From Symbiodinium kawagutii (Eukaryota; Sar; Dinophyceae; Suessiales; Symbiodiniaceae): a stretch of DNA of 64,000 bases. The notes under the pieces were generated by a model. The model did not search any database, was not told the DNA's origin, and saw only the letters and a program-made list of their open reading frames with translations. This document shows, piece by piece, positions 1 through 10,200 of the stretch. A program made the translations under genes and the position numbers. Within the stretch, counting starts at the first letter, position 1; each line of letters begins with the position of its first letter. The stretch spans positions 9,509 to 73,508 of the forward strand of contig VSDK01012491.1 in assembly GCA_009767595.1 (NCBI GenBank), given 5' to 3'.

Positions 1-1764
1 GGGGGGGGGGTTGTATTGCTGGGAGCTGGAATCCCCAGCAGGTTCCCCAGCAAGGGTTGCCTTGGATCTCAAGGGCGAACTGGTGAGGAAGGAGGGAAAC
101 GTGCAGGCAATGCAACAGTCGAACTGATGTAGTCATCCAGCTCCACGTTTGCGAAGCTTTCGGGGTCAGCAGTTGAGGCGGCAAAAGTTGCTGAGAAAGC
201 AAAAGATGGACACGAAGCAACTGGGCCAGTTGGGGAATTCTGAACGTTGGGTACAAGTGGATGTGCAGCGACGGGGCTTAGGGCCCTGGGATATAATTCT
301 GGTAAGTTGCCGGCAATAAGGTAGGTGGGTATCGGAGATGTTTTGTTGCTTTTTTTTGATCATTATTTATGTGTTTTTTTGGTAATGGGCAAGCATTTTA
401 TTTCTCCAGCCTTCCAACCTCTACGGGTGTGTGACGTGCGATGGGGCATCGGTTGATTTCTCCCGCACAAACATGATTGACCACTCAGAATCACTCCCGA
501 AGAATCGTGGATGCTGAAGAAATCATGCACAGCCGATGATACCTCAGAAATGATGAGAACCTGTCAGCTGAACTGGTGCGTTCTTCAACAGTAGTGAACA
601 TGATTGATATGTTATTGGTGCATTTCCCCATTGACAGCCATTGTTACGCAGCCTGCCTGTGACAAACCATCGTTGAACAGTTGAACATGACATGACTTTA
701 CAGTAATTGTAGCGCTGTAGTAACTACTAATACTAGCAAGTAGCAATGGCATTACTTCTGACTAAACCCAGTGACCGTTGCTACCGGTCACCGTTTGGTT
801 TTTCAGCTGGCCCGGCTGCCGACCATTCGCTGGCAGTTCATAAAACTTGCTGAACATGTTCAGAAGAATAGTTCATAATAGTTCTTAGCTGGTCATCTAT
901 CCATTATTCTTTCAGAAAACTGGTTCTTAGCTGGTCATGTTCCAAATCTTATTCCAAAACGCTGGTCTTAGCTGGTCATCTATCCATTTTTCTTTCAGAA
1001 AACTAGTTGTTAGCTGGTCCTCTGCCAGTCATACTCTTCCGCTGACTCTCAACTCCATCGGTTTCACTCGTTGAGGCAAGAAGTGCATCGCTTCATCGAG
1101 CGCATCGTCCATGAGAGACCTGGCTTGAAACCACGCTGGTGAAGGACTAAGAAATGGTGGGGAACCATGACTAACCATGAATAACTATGAGGAACCATGA
1201 AACGCCATGGTTAGACATGTTTCATGGTGGCTCAATATGGTTAATCATGGTTAACGACGGGTAAAATGAATGAGCGAGATGATGCCGAAATGATGGTTCG
1301 TGCTGGTCGATTGTGTTTCTTGAAATGTTGGCTTATGAATGGTCATGGACCAAGCTTATCAACTCACCTTGTTCAGCATAAGCTAACCACTATAACCCCT
1401 GGTTCATGGTGGTCAATCATGATTTTTTTCATAAGCACTTGTAGTGGTTAGCTTATGAATAACCGTTGATGATGATCGGTCATGGTTGGTTCCAAGCTGG
1501 TTGTTTGTTCCAAGCTGCTGGCAGGTGACTGGTCTCCTTGTGTCATGCCTTCAGATCAGGCAGATCTCTGTACGATGTTGTATCAACAACAACTGATGGA
1601 CATTTGCGGGGACAGTAGTTACATTATGAGCCCCAGTATGATCAATCAAAAAAATTGAGTATATAGCCGCAATCATTAAATTCTGCAAAACCCAGCCATA
1701 ACGACATAAAACCATCACACAATGATCTATAGTTGTACGATGCCAAATGACACTTGGAAGATAC
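1..1764. other. Non-coding stretch
   Basis: No convincing gene is visible. The window opens with ten Gs, which may be a gap edge or assembly end. Around 883-1022 a unit containing TTAGCTGGTCATCTATCCAT followed by TTCTTTCAGAAAACT occurs twice with a partial third copy. At 1150-1260 there is a loose run of ACCATGA-type repeats. Confidence 0.5.
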
Positions 1765-1863
1765 TTGGGGGTTTCTTGAAATTGGAACCCCAAGAGAGGG
1801 TTTACTACTGTAAACACTTAGTATTTGATGAACTGGGGGTACCCCTGTTCTGAGAAACCACCG
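1765..1863. mobile_element. Short TIR element, family F1, diverged copy
   Basis: The left end reads GGGGGTTTCTTGAAATTGG and the right end reads GGGGGTACCCCTGTTCTGAG followed by AAACCACC. These are an imperfect inverted pair, with the family's internal 'GTTTACTACT' segment between them. The element is too short to encode anything. It is the same family as the copies at 2266, 26597, 30763, 32180, 33631, 33744, 40828, 51861, 54492, 62009 and 62917. Confidence 0.65.
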
Positions 1864-2265
1864 CTTAAAGTACCGGACAAGGACAATCTTTTCATAGGTG
1901 TAAAATGACATGCAACTGCACAGGGAACTGTTGGCAGACTGGCACCACCCGAGGGTGCTCTGAGGATGGTGGACACTGCCGTGGATACTGCTGCCGGCCA
2001 TGGTGCCCGGATGAAGCTGGCAGGCACAGCTTGGGAAGGGGCCCCACGGGGTGGATATGCATATCCAGATGGATATTGGATGCATATGGGGATGGGTGAT
2101 GACCATGGATATGATTGGTATGTTTTGAAAGGAAGAACGGCCGACATGACTTTGAAACCGTCAAATGGTCAATGGGGTGCAGCCGAAGATCAACTCATCT
2201 GGCATTTTTGGCCCGAAGTGCCCCAATATTTCAATAGACTTGTAGATTTTGTACATATAGGTATT

Positions 2266-2392
2266 TCAGTACTTCTCAAAATAGGGACCCCCCAGAAATG
2301 GTGGGTTTATTCTACAAGTGACTGAGATAAAGAAACAGGAGAATCAATGATTTGGGGGTACCCCTATTTTGAGAAACCACCACAGGGTTGAT
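2266..2392. mobile_element. Short TIR element, family F1
   Basis: Left end ACTTCTCAAAATAGGGACCC and right end GGGGTACCCCTATTTTGAGA followed by AACCACCA form inverted ends. The internal GGTGGGTTTATT is shared with other copies. It lies about 100 bp upstream of the retroposed gene. Confidence 0.75.
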
Positions 2393-2491
2393 GCCTTGAT
2401 GGTGCTTGATTCTGGCTGTTGGTTGGGAGGGCGCGATTCAGAGCCAAGGGGTACCCATATAGCCCTTTCAAGGTGTAGCGCTTTGGAGCTA

Positions 2492-2513
2492 CCCGCAGCC
2501 ATTTTGGCTCAAG
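2492..2513 (+). other. Relic dinoflagellate spliced leader (DinoSL)
   Basis: The sequence CCGCAGCCATTTTGGCTCAAG (2493-2513) matches the conserved core of the dinoflagellate trans-spliced leader at 20 of 21 positions, with one T-to-C change. In dinoflagellates this leader is added to mRNAs by trans-splicing and is not normally encoded in front of genes. Its presence in the genome 86 bp upstream of an ATG indicates that a mature mRNA was reverse-transcribed and inserted here. The leading variable base (2492) is C, where A, T or G is usual. Confidence 0.88.
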
Positions 2514-2598
2514 TCTTCAGTACACAAGGGAGAGCCTTGTCTGTGATTCAACATTCTGCGACCCCTTGGAAAAGACGGGAAATTGCTTCTCAAGAACG

Positions 2599-3488
2599 AT
2601 GGCGACCCAGGAAGAAATGAAGGCAGAACTTCAGCTCTTGATGGAGTCAATCGGCAGCGCCCCAGAAGGTTTCTTGACGGAAGTGGAGGAAGATTTGATG
2701 GGCATTCTGGCGGCGACTTCGTATAAAGGAAGCTCGCCGCTAGAAGACGCGGAGACGGCAATGTTGCTCGCTGAGCAATCTCACTGGCTCCCACTACTAT
2801 GTTTTGAAATCTTCTCACTCGCAGAAAACTTCCCCATGCGAACTCTGCGAGCTCTCATGAGCAATAAGCGATCGGTTGCTGCGAAAGTCAGTGAAGAAGC
2901 CATTTCTGGGATCCAGTTCCTTTACGAGAAGTTGAAAACGGACAAAGAGTACGCGAAGCGTCGTTCGTTCAACGCGACCCGCAATTCGATCCGAGTCGCC
3001 GGAGTGAGCACACCCACACCATGATCACCCAGCTCAAAAAGAGCAAGAAGGCCAGCAGCGCGACGACGAGCATAATCCATGGGATAGAGAACATCTGTCC
3101 TGAGTTGATGGAGGAGGCCTTGGCGAAAGAGAAAAGCATCGAAGGATGGACGAAGAAAGAGAAGATGGGCGAGCAAAACGTCAAGCACGGCATCGAAGCG
3201 GCAGGAGAGGCCCAACGAAGATGCAAGGAGCTGGGAACATTCCCACTTCTATTGGGTGCTGGCGCAAAGAAGCATTTCTTCAACGTCACGAAGCACACGG
3301 CCGTGCGCGAGTTCGAAGGCATCGATTCGAAGACCTTCGTGGAAAAGGTCGTGGCCACTGCGAGGCGGGTCTACGAGGGCCAGACAGGCGAATTCGACAA
3401 GCTTGTTGATTTTTTCAGCAAGAATGTTCGAATTCTCGGAGCTGTTGAGGTGGACAAGAGCAAGGAAGCTCTCCGGGACCACAAATAA
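2599..3488 (+). pseudogene. Intronless retroposed gene with a frameshift, product unknown
   Basis: The first frame runs from ATG 2599 (context ACGATGG) to TGA 3022-3024. A second frame opens at ATG 3021, overlapping the stop as ATGA, and runs to TAA 3486-3488. Together they would give about 296 residues, hydrophilic, helical and rich in Lys, Glu and Ala. No transmembrane segment or family is recognised. The first part contains EGFLTEVEEDLMGILAAT and the second FVEKVVATARRVYEGQTGEF. Codon use stays coding-like on both sides of the switch near 3000, so one protein broken by a small indel is the simplest reading. A two-cistron or programmed-frameshift reading is possible but less likely. The spliced-leader relic upstream and the absence of introns, unlike the long gene in this window, mark it as a reinserted cDNA. 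No poly(A) tail or target duplication was found. Confidence 0.7.
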
Positions 3489-4267
3489 AAGCTGGGTCTG
3501 GGGCGTTGCGGCCAACCTCAACCAACTTAAAGCGGACACTGGTTAAAAACTGAGTCTTCGGCGCGTGACCTCGGAGCCATGTTGCATTATACCACTAAGT
3601 TGGACCCTTCATTGTATCGCAATCGATAGCGCTGGGGTTAGCACGAACCCAAAAAATATCCTACCTACCAGTCACTCCCAGTACAAAAGCGTCATAGTTA
3701 TCACTGGAGTATTGCCAAAGATCATGTATGGGATGGAGATTTATCCCATACCCAAAGATGATTAGTCAAAATACGTTCCAAAATTGCCCGTGCCTAGTAC
3801 CTTGACAACCAAATCCAACCCTGGTGTATGTTAGCTCTTATCAACCCATCTCTTGATCCTTGATTTACTTTTAAAGCAATCTTGAGAACATAAGAAGATT
3901 TGTTGCTATGAGCCAGGGACTCATTCCCGAGTTGTGTCAGGTTTGGAATGAATGATGGTACATAAAGCATCCTGCGCTGGCCCAACTTCAGTTTAATCCG
4001 CCTGTGACACTGCTTGATTGTAGATAGCGCCAGACTACTGCATCCGACACCGAAATGGAACCACACTATCGCTGTAACAGCAAACTTTTCCACTTTGGTT
4101 CAAGATTTCATTTGGCACCATGAAAAGCAGATTCATGCTGACATGCTCAAGAGAGAGCACTATAACTTCCCATTGCCTGATTTCTCATATGCACGCAGTC
4201 TTTTGGATACTCTCCACGAGGACCAAAGACAACTCTTGTAATACATCTAACCGGAGGGATTATAACA

Positions 4268-4400
4268 AGGGCAGACCTGCACAAATGGGGTCGAGCAACT
4301 GATGGCTTATGCCCTCTGTGCGACTCAGCTCAAGACTCGCTCAGCCACAGGTTCCAGTCGTGCACAGCCACAGCAAGCTTGCGCTCCACATCACTCCAAT
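4268..4400 (+). pseudogene. RT-associated zinc-binding region, remnant
   Basis: The frame starting at 4268 reads ADLHKWGRATDGLCPLCDSA, then Q, then DSLSHRFQSC. This fits the pattern C-x2-C-xn-H-x4-C with the LH-x-W-G lead-in seen downstream of reverse transcriptase in many LINE-type elements. The frame closes shortly afterwards. The RNase H motif downstream is in the same frame. Confidence 0.65.
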
Positions 4401-4519
4401 TATAACTGCAGACCAGCTCATATTCCCAATCCCCCCGGCATGACATAACCTCTAGATGGGAAAGTATGTGCATGACTCGTCCTTCAGTCAAAGCACCACC
4501 AGTAATCCCATCCAGTCCA

Positions 4520-4590
4520 CGAGCGCTAGTGTGGGCCTGGACTGATGGATCAGCATTTGTGGAAGCTTATGCCCGTGATACAGCATAGCC
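4520..4590 (+). pseudogene. RNase H domain start, remnant
   Basis: The frame reads RALVWAWTDGSAFVEAYARD before a stop. The 'TDGSA' motif preceded by a small hydrophobic strand is the first catalytic strand of RNase H, where the Asp binds metal. The rest of the domain is not recoverable because of stops. Confidence 0.6.
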
Positions 4591-5870
4591 ATCATAATTG
4601 ATAACTTCACGAGCACTTCAGCTAGAGACCAACATATTGCCAAAAAAACCATAGACTTGAGCCCATTTCGTGTTGCCAAGTTATCCAAGCTTCCTGGTTC
4701 AAATGATATTGGGCGAACTGAATGATGGCAGTCATTTGACCCTCCAAATGGAACATGCCCATTAACGATGGACAGCGATTATGTTGATGGTGTCTTAGGC
4801 CAGCTGTAACCAATCCACATTGGCAGCGCCAATGTAACGATCCAAACTATGACTAAAATTACAGCTCTTCAAAGCATAAACCATTTCGGACCGATGTCCC
4901 AGCGGACACTCATTCGTAGGGTAGTCAAGAGCCATCCAGAACAATTCTCAGAAGACCCACTTCTTAAGTATCTCCAATAGGCAATCAAGTAGCTGACCAG
5001 GCTGCCTAGCAAGTTTGCGCCATGATCTCCCTCAAGTCACATCTACACGTAAGGAATGATCCAGCAATATACCACCAGAAAGCACTGCTGGACAAGCATC
5101 TATGATAATCTTTATGCGGTTGGAACAATGTATGCTAATGCTTCCCAACGAGTGTTCGAGCAGCCAGAAGACATGCCGCAGAATTTTCTTGATGAGCCCT
5201 CACCAGTATAACCTTTAGTGGTTCCCAACTTCAAATCGACTATGTCTTTGCTCGATCTATCTGGGGCCCCACATACACGGCATACCTCTATGAATATTTG
5301 TTGTCACTGAACTGGACAGAATCAACAACTGCCGACCCTGATTCTTGCATCCAATGGGTAGAATTGTGATAAGTTTTATGCTTGCCACTGGGTAACAACC
5401 CCAGTCTTGTTGCCCTTCGAAACTCGCATATGGCAGACGCCGTCAGCTCAACCAGCCCTTTGTCTCCACAAATCGCTAGGATCAGCTTCCCAAGCCTTTT
5501 CCAGAGCTGTTAAATCCTAGAAGTTAACATTGGCCGTAAACTGATTCCGTGTGGAACTTGCTCGAAGTTAGGTCTCTCTAAGCGTTACATTCGTAATGCA
5601 CAACATGCCAGGCTGTAGGGCGACCAACGAACCTGCCTTACAGCTCTGAAGTACGTATTCATTTAGATCAATATCTCAGTATGCAGAAGGTTAAACCTGG
5701 CTATGTCCCAAAGCTCACTCAGCCTCTTAACCTCACCTTGACCTTCACAGGCCGCTTCAGTAAAGAGGACTCCAATGACTTTGTACCTTCTCGAAAACAA
5801 AAATGGAAGAAGTTTCAGAGTCAGCAAACCCCGCCTGTTAGGTCATCTTCTCTCGCGGTCCCTTAAGGGG

Positions 5871-7404
5871 ACAACAGCCTCCGATGTAGGTACTCTCTTG
5901 GTGCCAGAAAAATCTCAAAACTAAAAACATAATTACATCTTGCGCTTAATTCCATGCATCACGGCAGGGCATTGCCATCCACGGCCTTCGCGGTAGTTTT
6001 CTGCTTCCTAACGCCCAAAGTGGTGTGGGATCCCTACGGAGTTTTCACACCAAGACTCCTCTTCGTCTGGAGCTACCAGGAGCGTTCGAACCAAACGCTA
6101 GTGATGATGCTTGATGATGTTTCATGATGCTTCATGATGCTTGATAATGGGTCATACCAATGGTTGATGATGTTTCTTGGTTGACAATAGAGCATAACGG
6201 CCAACAGTTGAGTATGCGATGTACCAGCTTTACGGGGACGGATCATGCCCCAACCATCCAAAAAAGAGTGAGCAACCCGACACATTTGTTCATTTTGGGA
6301 TGTGAGAAGTTCGGTGCACAGGACCCTTGGCCCACGTACACCATATGGGTTGCATCAATGCTTTAAGCCCTTGGCGGTTTTTGGTGTGAAAAGGTTTGAA
6401 GCATCACACATTTGTTTTTTATATTTGCAATCTCTTAGACACAGATTATAGATGTAAACAACTGAATCGGAGAAGTTTGTGCTATTTGGGTACCTGCCAT
6501 TGTGCAAGACTGCCGCAAATGCTGGTTGATCATGTTTGACCAGGGATTGGACAGAGACTATGACTTCACACCAGCTGTGGTACTGTGGTTGGTTGCTACA
6601 ACTCATGCTCTGTACATATTGGATTCCAAACTACATGGGAATGTAAGGGACCTGAATGTAGGCTAATCAATGCACGGTGAGTTTGATTCCAGATCAGCCA
6701 ACAGACCGAGATACTTCTTCCCTTCGCTTCTTTCATGATCCCCTCAATGCCCCCCCTCGGTGTCAATGATATCCTTATTGTGAAAGAAGCTACCATTGCA
6801 TGCAAGAATCCCAATTCATGGTCGATCAGTCAAGGTTTGGCCAGAACATTATTAGTGGCTTGTTCATGCTTAGGTTGGGTTACTACCAGCAAGTGGTTGG
6901 TGAATGGTAGGTGGATTGTCAATAGATGGTGAATCAATGCCTATGCTTGTGCTGATGCGTGGTACAATAGCTGCTCGCCAATGTGGTTGCCCCTCCTGGA
7001 CGGTTGGTCAGGGCCATAAAAACCTAGACATTTGTAAACTTATCCGAGATACAATACATCCTATTGTTACTTATTATTCAGGATTATTAACCATCACAAC
7101 ATGTTTTCTTGATGTTTGATGTATCACCATTTCATTTTGACACCATACCTAGAAGAAGAAGAAAAGAAGAAAAAAGAAAGATGAACAAGTAATCATCAAA
7201 TAGCAAAACCTATTCTACTGTTGATAATATCCAATATATTATTATCAATGATTCCAACACAATCCCGCACATCTCCCGAAAAGATCGACATTTTCGAGCG
7301 GAATCCCCTCCCAATTTCCCTCACAGACGGTGTGATTTCCTATGATTTCTTGCGGAATCCCCTAGAGAATCCCTCGAAATCCATAGAAAACCAACAGAAA
7401 TCCT
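5871..7404. other. Non-coding stretch
   Basis: No gene is supported. There are short runs of ATGATGCTTGATGATG-like repeats near 6100-6150 and a purine-rich run (AAGAAGAAG-type) near 7150-7180. The open frames here are short, lack coding-like codon use and have no recognisable motif. Confidence 0.45.
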
Positions 7405-7530
7405 TACTTGGATGTGCAGCTGGGGTTATAACCATGGTTAGTTACGCCCTATAAGGTAGCTGAACTAACCCCTGGAAACTATGGTTGGTGACCGCTTACG
7501 TGCCGCGGGCGTGCACATCCAAGTAGAAAT
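7405..7530. mobile_element. Short TIR element, family F5
   Basis: The left end ACTTGGATGTGCAGC is inverted at the right end as GCGTGCACATCCAAGTAG. A second copy with the same left end (TACTTGGATGTGCAGC) lies at 40968-41075 and ends CATGTCCAAGCA. The copy ends about 20 bp before a possible 3' splice site at 7551. Confidence 0.6.
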
Positions 7531-7551
7531 TCCCATGCCCGGGCCCCCCAG

Positions 7552-7691
7552 GGCCGTCCTTCCACTGCGCTCACGGCCGTCCCCCGTTGCGAGGCTCGCT
7601 GGCGCAAGTCACGGCCAAGCGCCGCGCCGTGCGGCGCCTGCGGCAGCACGCGCTGAACCGGCGCACGCTGCGGGCGCAGCGCGGAGCTGAG
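7552..7691 (+). CDS. Possible isolated exon, unknown product
   Basis: This GC-rich island stands out from AT-rich surroundings. It follows CCCCCCAG and has a frame with strongly G/C-ending codons reading LAQVTAKRRAVRRLRQHALN and then RRTLRAQRGAEE. It would be a basic helical segment. The 3' end may be at GAG before GAAACG (a GA donor) or further on. It cannot be joined in phase to the next island at 11860, so it may belong to another gene or be a relic. Confidence 0.35.
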
Positions 7692-7754
7692 GAAACGGAG
7701 AGCGCACGCAACGAGGCACTATAGCTGGGACTAAGCTATAATTATCATGGACTA

Positions 7755-7886
7755 AGCTATATGTCAGCGGGTCAATATTAACCAGCAACAATAAGGGATT
7801 GTAACCAACCAGTTTATAGGGAAAACAATGGTTAATGATAGGAGAACCAGGGGTACAGGGTTTTGACCCACTGCTATATGGTTGTA
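7755..7886. mobile_element. Short TIR element, family F3
   Basis: The copy contains GTCAGCGGGTCAATATTAAC at the left and GGGTTTTGACCCACTGC at the right. Between them is the family's hallmark, ACAATGGTTAATGATAGG, then AGAACCAGGGGTAC. Related copies are at 20040, 33930, 39261, 45329, 46946, 57937 and 60045. Confidence 0.65.
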
Positions 7887-8159
7887 ATTAAGCTAAACGC
7901 AGCTATAATGGTTATAATTGGTTACAACGGACAATGAAATATAGCTGGGACTGTAATGGTTGTAAATGGTAATTGACAGGCTTCGCATTCCGGCGAAGCC
8001 CTAAGGGCTCGGAGCAATGGGGCGGGCTCAATATGTGGCGGTCAAGATTAAAGCAAAAATGCGTTGGAATAGGAAAATTTGACCAATTTTTCTGTTGGAG
8101 GCAGTGTTGTCAATGCAAAAAGTGCTGGAAAGTCAAAACCTGACCCCAGGATTTTAAAA

Positions 8160-8840
8160 AAAAAGGGGGGGTCAGGTTTTGACGCGAAACGCAACATATG
8201 CAAAATACACAAAGAGCAGCTTTGAAATTTCTGCGCTCCCAAACCTCAAAAAATCCTACTATTTACGACGTTTCGTCTTCGGAAGCTGGAAACACCGTAA
8301 ATACCGATGTTTTTTCACACCAAGGTGCTCGAAACCACGGTATTCACGACGTTTCGTCCACCTCCGAAGCTCGAAACACCGTAAATACCGATGTTTTTTC
8401 GCACCAAGAGGCCCACGGTATTTACGATGTTTTTTTCAAAAATCACGGTATTTACGATGTTTTTGCGTACGAGCTTTCAAAAACGTCGCTATTTACAGTG
8501 TTTTTGCAACGTTGCAGTTCTTTTTTTCCATCTCAAATTTTACAAAAACACTGTAATTTACAATGTTTTGCGCCTAGCCAGGAGGTTAAAAAAGCTTCAA
8601 AAACGCTCCCAAAACCCATCCAACTTCGACTCCTGTCCGGGCTTGTCCTCCTTGGTCAATTTTTTCCCGATTTTTTCGATTTTTCCTTGTCTCCCATGTC
8701 GCCGCAAAACACCGTATCCCCACCCAATTTCCAGTTTTTCGTCGATTTTCATGATTTTGCCCTAAGATGGATTTTTCCCTCTGGCTGGATCCAAAAACGG
8801 CTCGAAATGCGGACGAGAACGTCGTTTTTTTAAAAAACGT
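8160..8840. repeat. T-rich region with internal direct and inverted repeats
   Basis: The motifs CACCGTAAATACCGATGTTT and CACGGTATTTACGATGTTTT recur in direct and inverted order (8291-8585). Two 40-50-bp direct copies start near 8290 and 8368. Open frames across it are by-products of the repeats: they show no codon bias and are poly-Phe/Ser rich. Confidence 0.55.
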
Positions 8841-8933
8841 TAAAGAACCTCGAGTTTTTGGGTCGGCGGCAGGGGCGCGACCCGGGATAGCAAGCTAAGG
8901 CTTGATATGACCATGGCACGGCTTCGCCGGATA

Positions 8934-9115
8934 GAATGGGCTAACGCCCAAGTGCCGCCGACCCCCTTTTTAAGAGCTGGTATGAGCAAGGACTGAACCT
9001 GGTATATCGCAGCTGGTGTTAGCCCCGGGAGTTGTCTTGGAAAGCCTCAGCTCCTACCCAGACTCTTGCAAAAGAAAGGGGGTCGGCGGCACCTGGGCGT
9101 TAGCCCATTCTATAA
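8934..9115. repeat. Hairpin element with about 40-bp inverted ends
   Basis: The left arm runs GGATAGAATGGGCTAACGCC, then CAAGTGCCGCCGACCCCC. The right arm is its reverse complement, GGGGGTCGGCGGCACCTGGG, then CGTTAGCCCATTCTATA. The loop is about 100 bp. This is a MITE-like structure and could fold into a long stem in RNA. Confidence 0.75.
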
Positions 9116-10090
9116 CTCCTGTTTTGGCACAATGGCTCCGACCATGGAACACTAAAAACCAACGTTTGACGCCTATACCCTGTCGGGGAGTTTGCGGGAG
9201 CCAATCGGCAGCTTTGAACACCCCTAAAAACTCATGCTTTGGCAGCATGGCTCCGGCCAGAAAACTCCAAAAGCCAACGGCTGAGGCCGATAACGTCCAA
9301 AAGCCAACGGTTCACGCCTATACCCCGACGGGAAGCGTTTGCGGGGGCAAAACGGCAGCTTTGAACGGCCTAAAAACTCTTGCTTTGGCAGCATGGCTCC
9401 GGCCATGGAACTCCAAAAGCCAACGGCGGAGGCCTATGACCTCCAAAAGCCAACGGTTCACGCCTATACCCTGTCGGGAATTGAACGTCCTAAAAACTCA
9501 TGCTTTGCCAGCATGGCTCCGGCCATGGAACTCCAAAAGCCAAGGGCTGAAGCCTATAACCTCCAAAAGCCAACGGTTCACGCCTATACCCCGTCGGGGA
9601 GTGTTTGCGGGGGCCAAACGGCAGCTTTGAACGTCCTAAAAACTCATGCTTTGCCAGCATGGCTCCGGCCATAGAACTCCAAAAGCCAACGGCTGCGGCC
9701 TAGAACCTCCAAAAGCCAACGGTTCACGCCTATACCCCGTCGGGAAGCGTTTGCGGGGCCAAACGGCAGCTTCGAACGTCCTAAAAACTCATGCTTTGCC
9801 AGCGTGGCTCCGGCCAGGGAACTCCAAAAGCCAACGGCTGAGGCCTATAACCTCCAAAAGCCAACGGTTCACGCCTATACCCGTCGGGGAGCGTTTGCGG
9901 GGACCAAACGGCAGTTTTGAAGGTCCTAAAAATTCATGCTTTGGCATCATGGCTCTGGCCAGGGAACTCCAAAAGCCAATGGCTGAGGCCGATAACCTCC
10001 AAAAGCCAACGGTTCACGCCTATACACTGTTGGGAAGGGCGCCTATACCCTCTCGGGAGGTTCAGGCCTATACCCTGTCGAGAACCGCAG
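9116..10090 (+). repeat. Tandem array, about 145-bp unit, 6-7 copies
   Basis: Each unit contains CTCCAAAAGCCAACGG twice, GTTCACGCCTATACCCC, GCGTTTGCGGGG, AAACGGCAGCTTTGAA and CCTAAAAACTCATGCTTTG, then CAGCATGGCTCCGGCCA. Copies differ by a few percent and by small indels. Long open frames exist on both strands because the unit lacks stops, not because it is a gene. Confidence 0.8.
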
Positions 10091-10200
10091 ATAGGTATGG
10101 CAATGCGTAGCTCTGGCAAAGCCAAACGCAATGTGATGGTTCCACGCCTACGGCGGTCCCAAGCGCCGCCCCTGCCTTGGCCATAGGCAGGGGTCGGCGG

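Larger units (their letters stand above)
3560..5870 (+). mobile_element. Decayed non-LTR retrotransposon (3' part)
   Basis: The stretch keeps coding-like composition but is broken by many stops and frame changes. Two landmarks lie in the same frame: a zinc-knuckle of the type found after reverse transcriptase (4268-4400) and an RNase H start motif (4520-4590). An open piece at 4014-4241 (SLLDTLHEDQRQLL at its end) would be the C-terminal part of the reverse transcriptase region in a different frame. The order RT end, zinc knuckle, RNase H is typical of LINE-type elements that carry RNase H. No intact protein remains, and both element ends are unclear. Confidence 0.6.
8860..10200. mobile_element. 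Composite repeat element with GGTCGGCGGCA-type ends
   Basis: GGGTCGGCGGCAGGGGCG near 8860 is matched in inverted order by AGCGCCGCCCCTGCC near 10160, and a direct GCAGGGGTCGGCGG ends the block near 10200. Inside lie a 182-bp hairpin element (8934-9115) and a roughly 145-bp tandem array (9116-10090). No transposase frame is present, so this would be a non-autonomous unit or a nest of them. Confidence 0.45.

Noticed and set aside
8198..8833. 211-codon frame on the + strand
   Set aside because: It spans T-rich internal repeats, has no codon bias, and similar open frames exist in a second reading frame.
9016..10110. Several frames of 100-200 codons on both strands
   Set aside because: They are repetitive translations of the 145-bp tandem unit and shift frame with unit indels.
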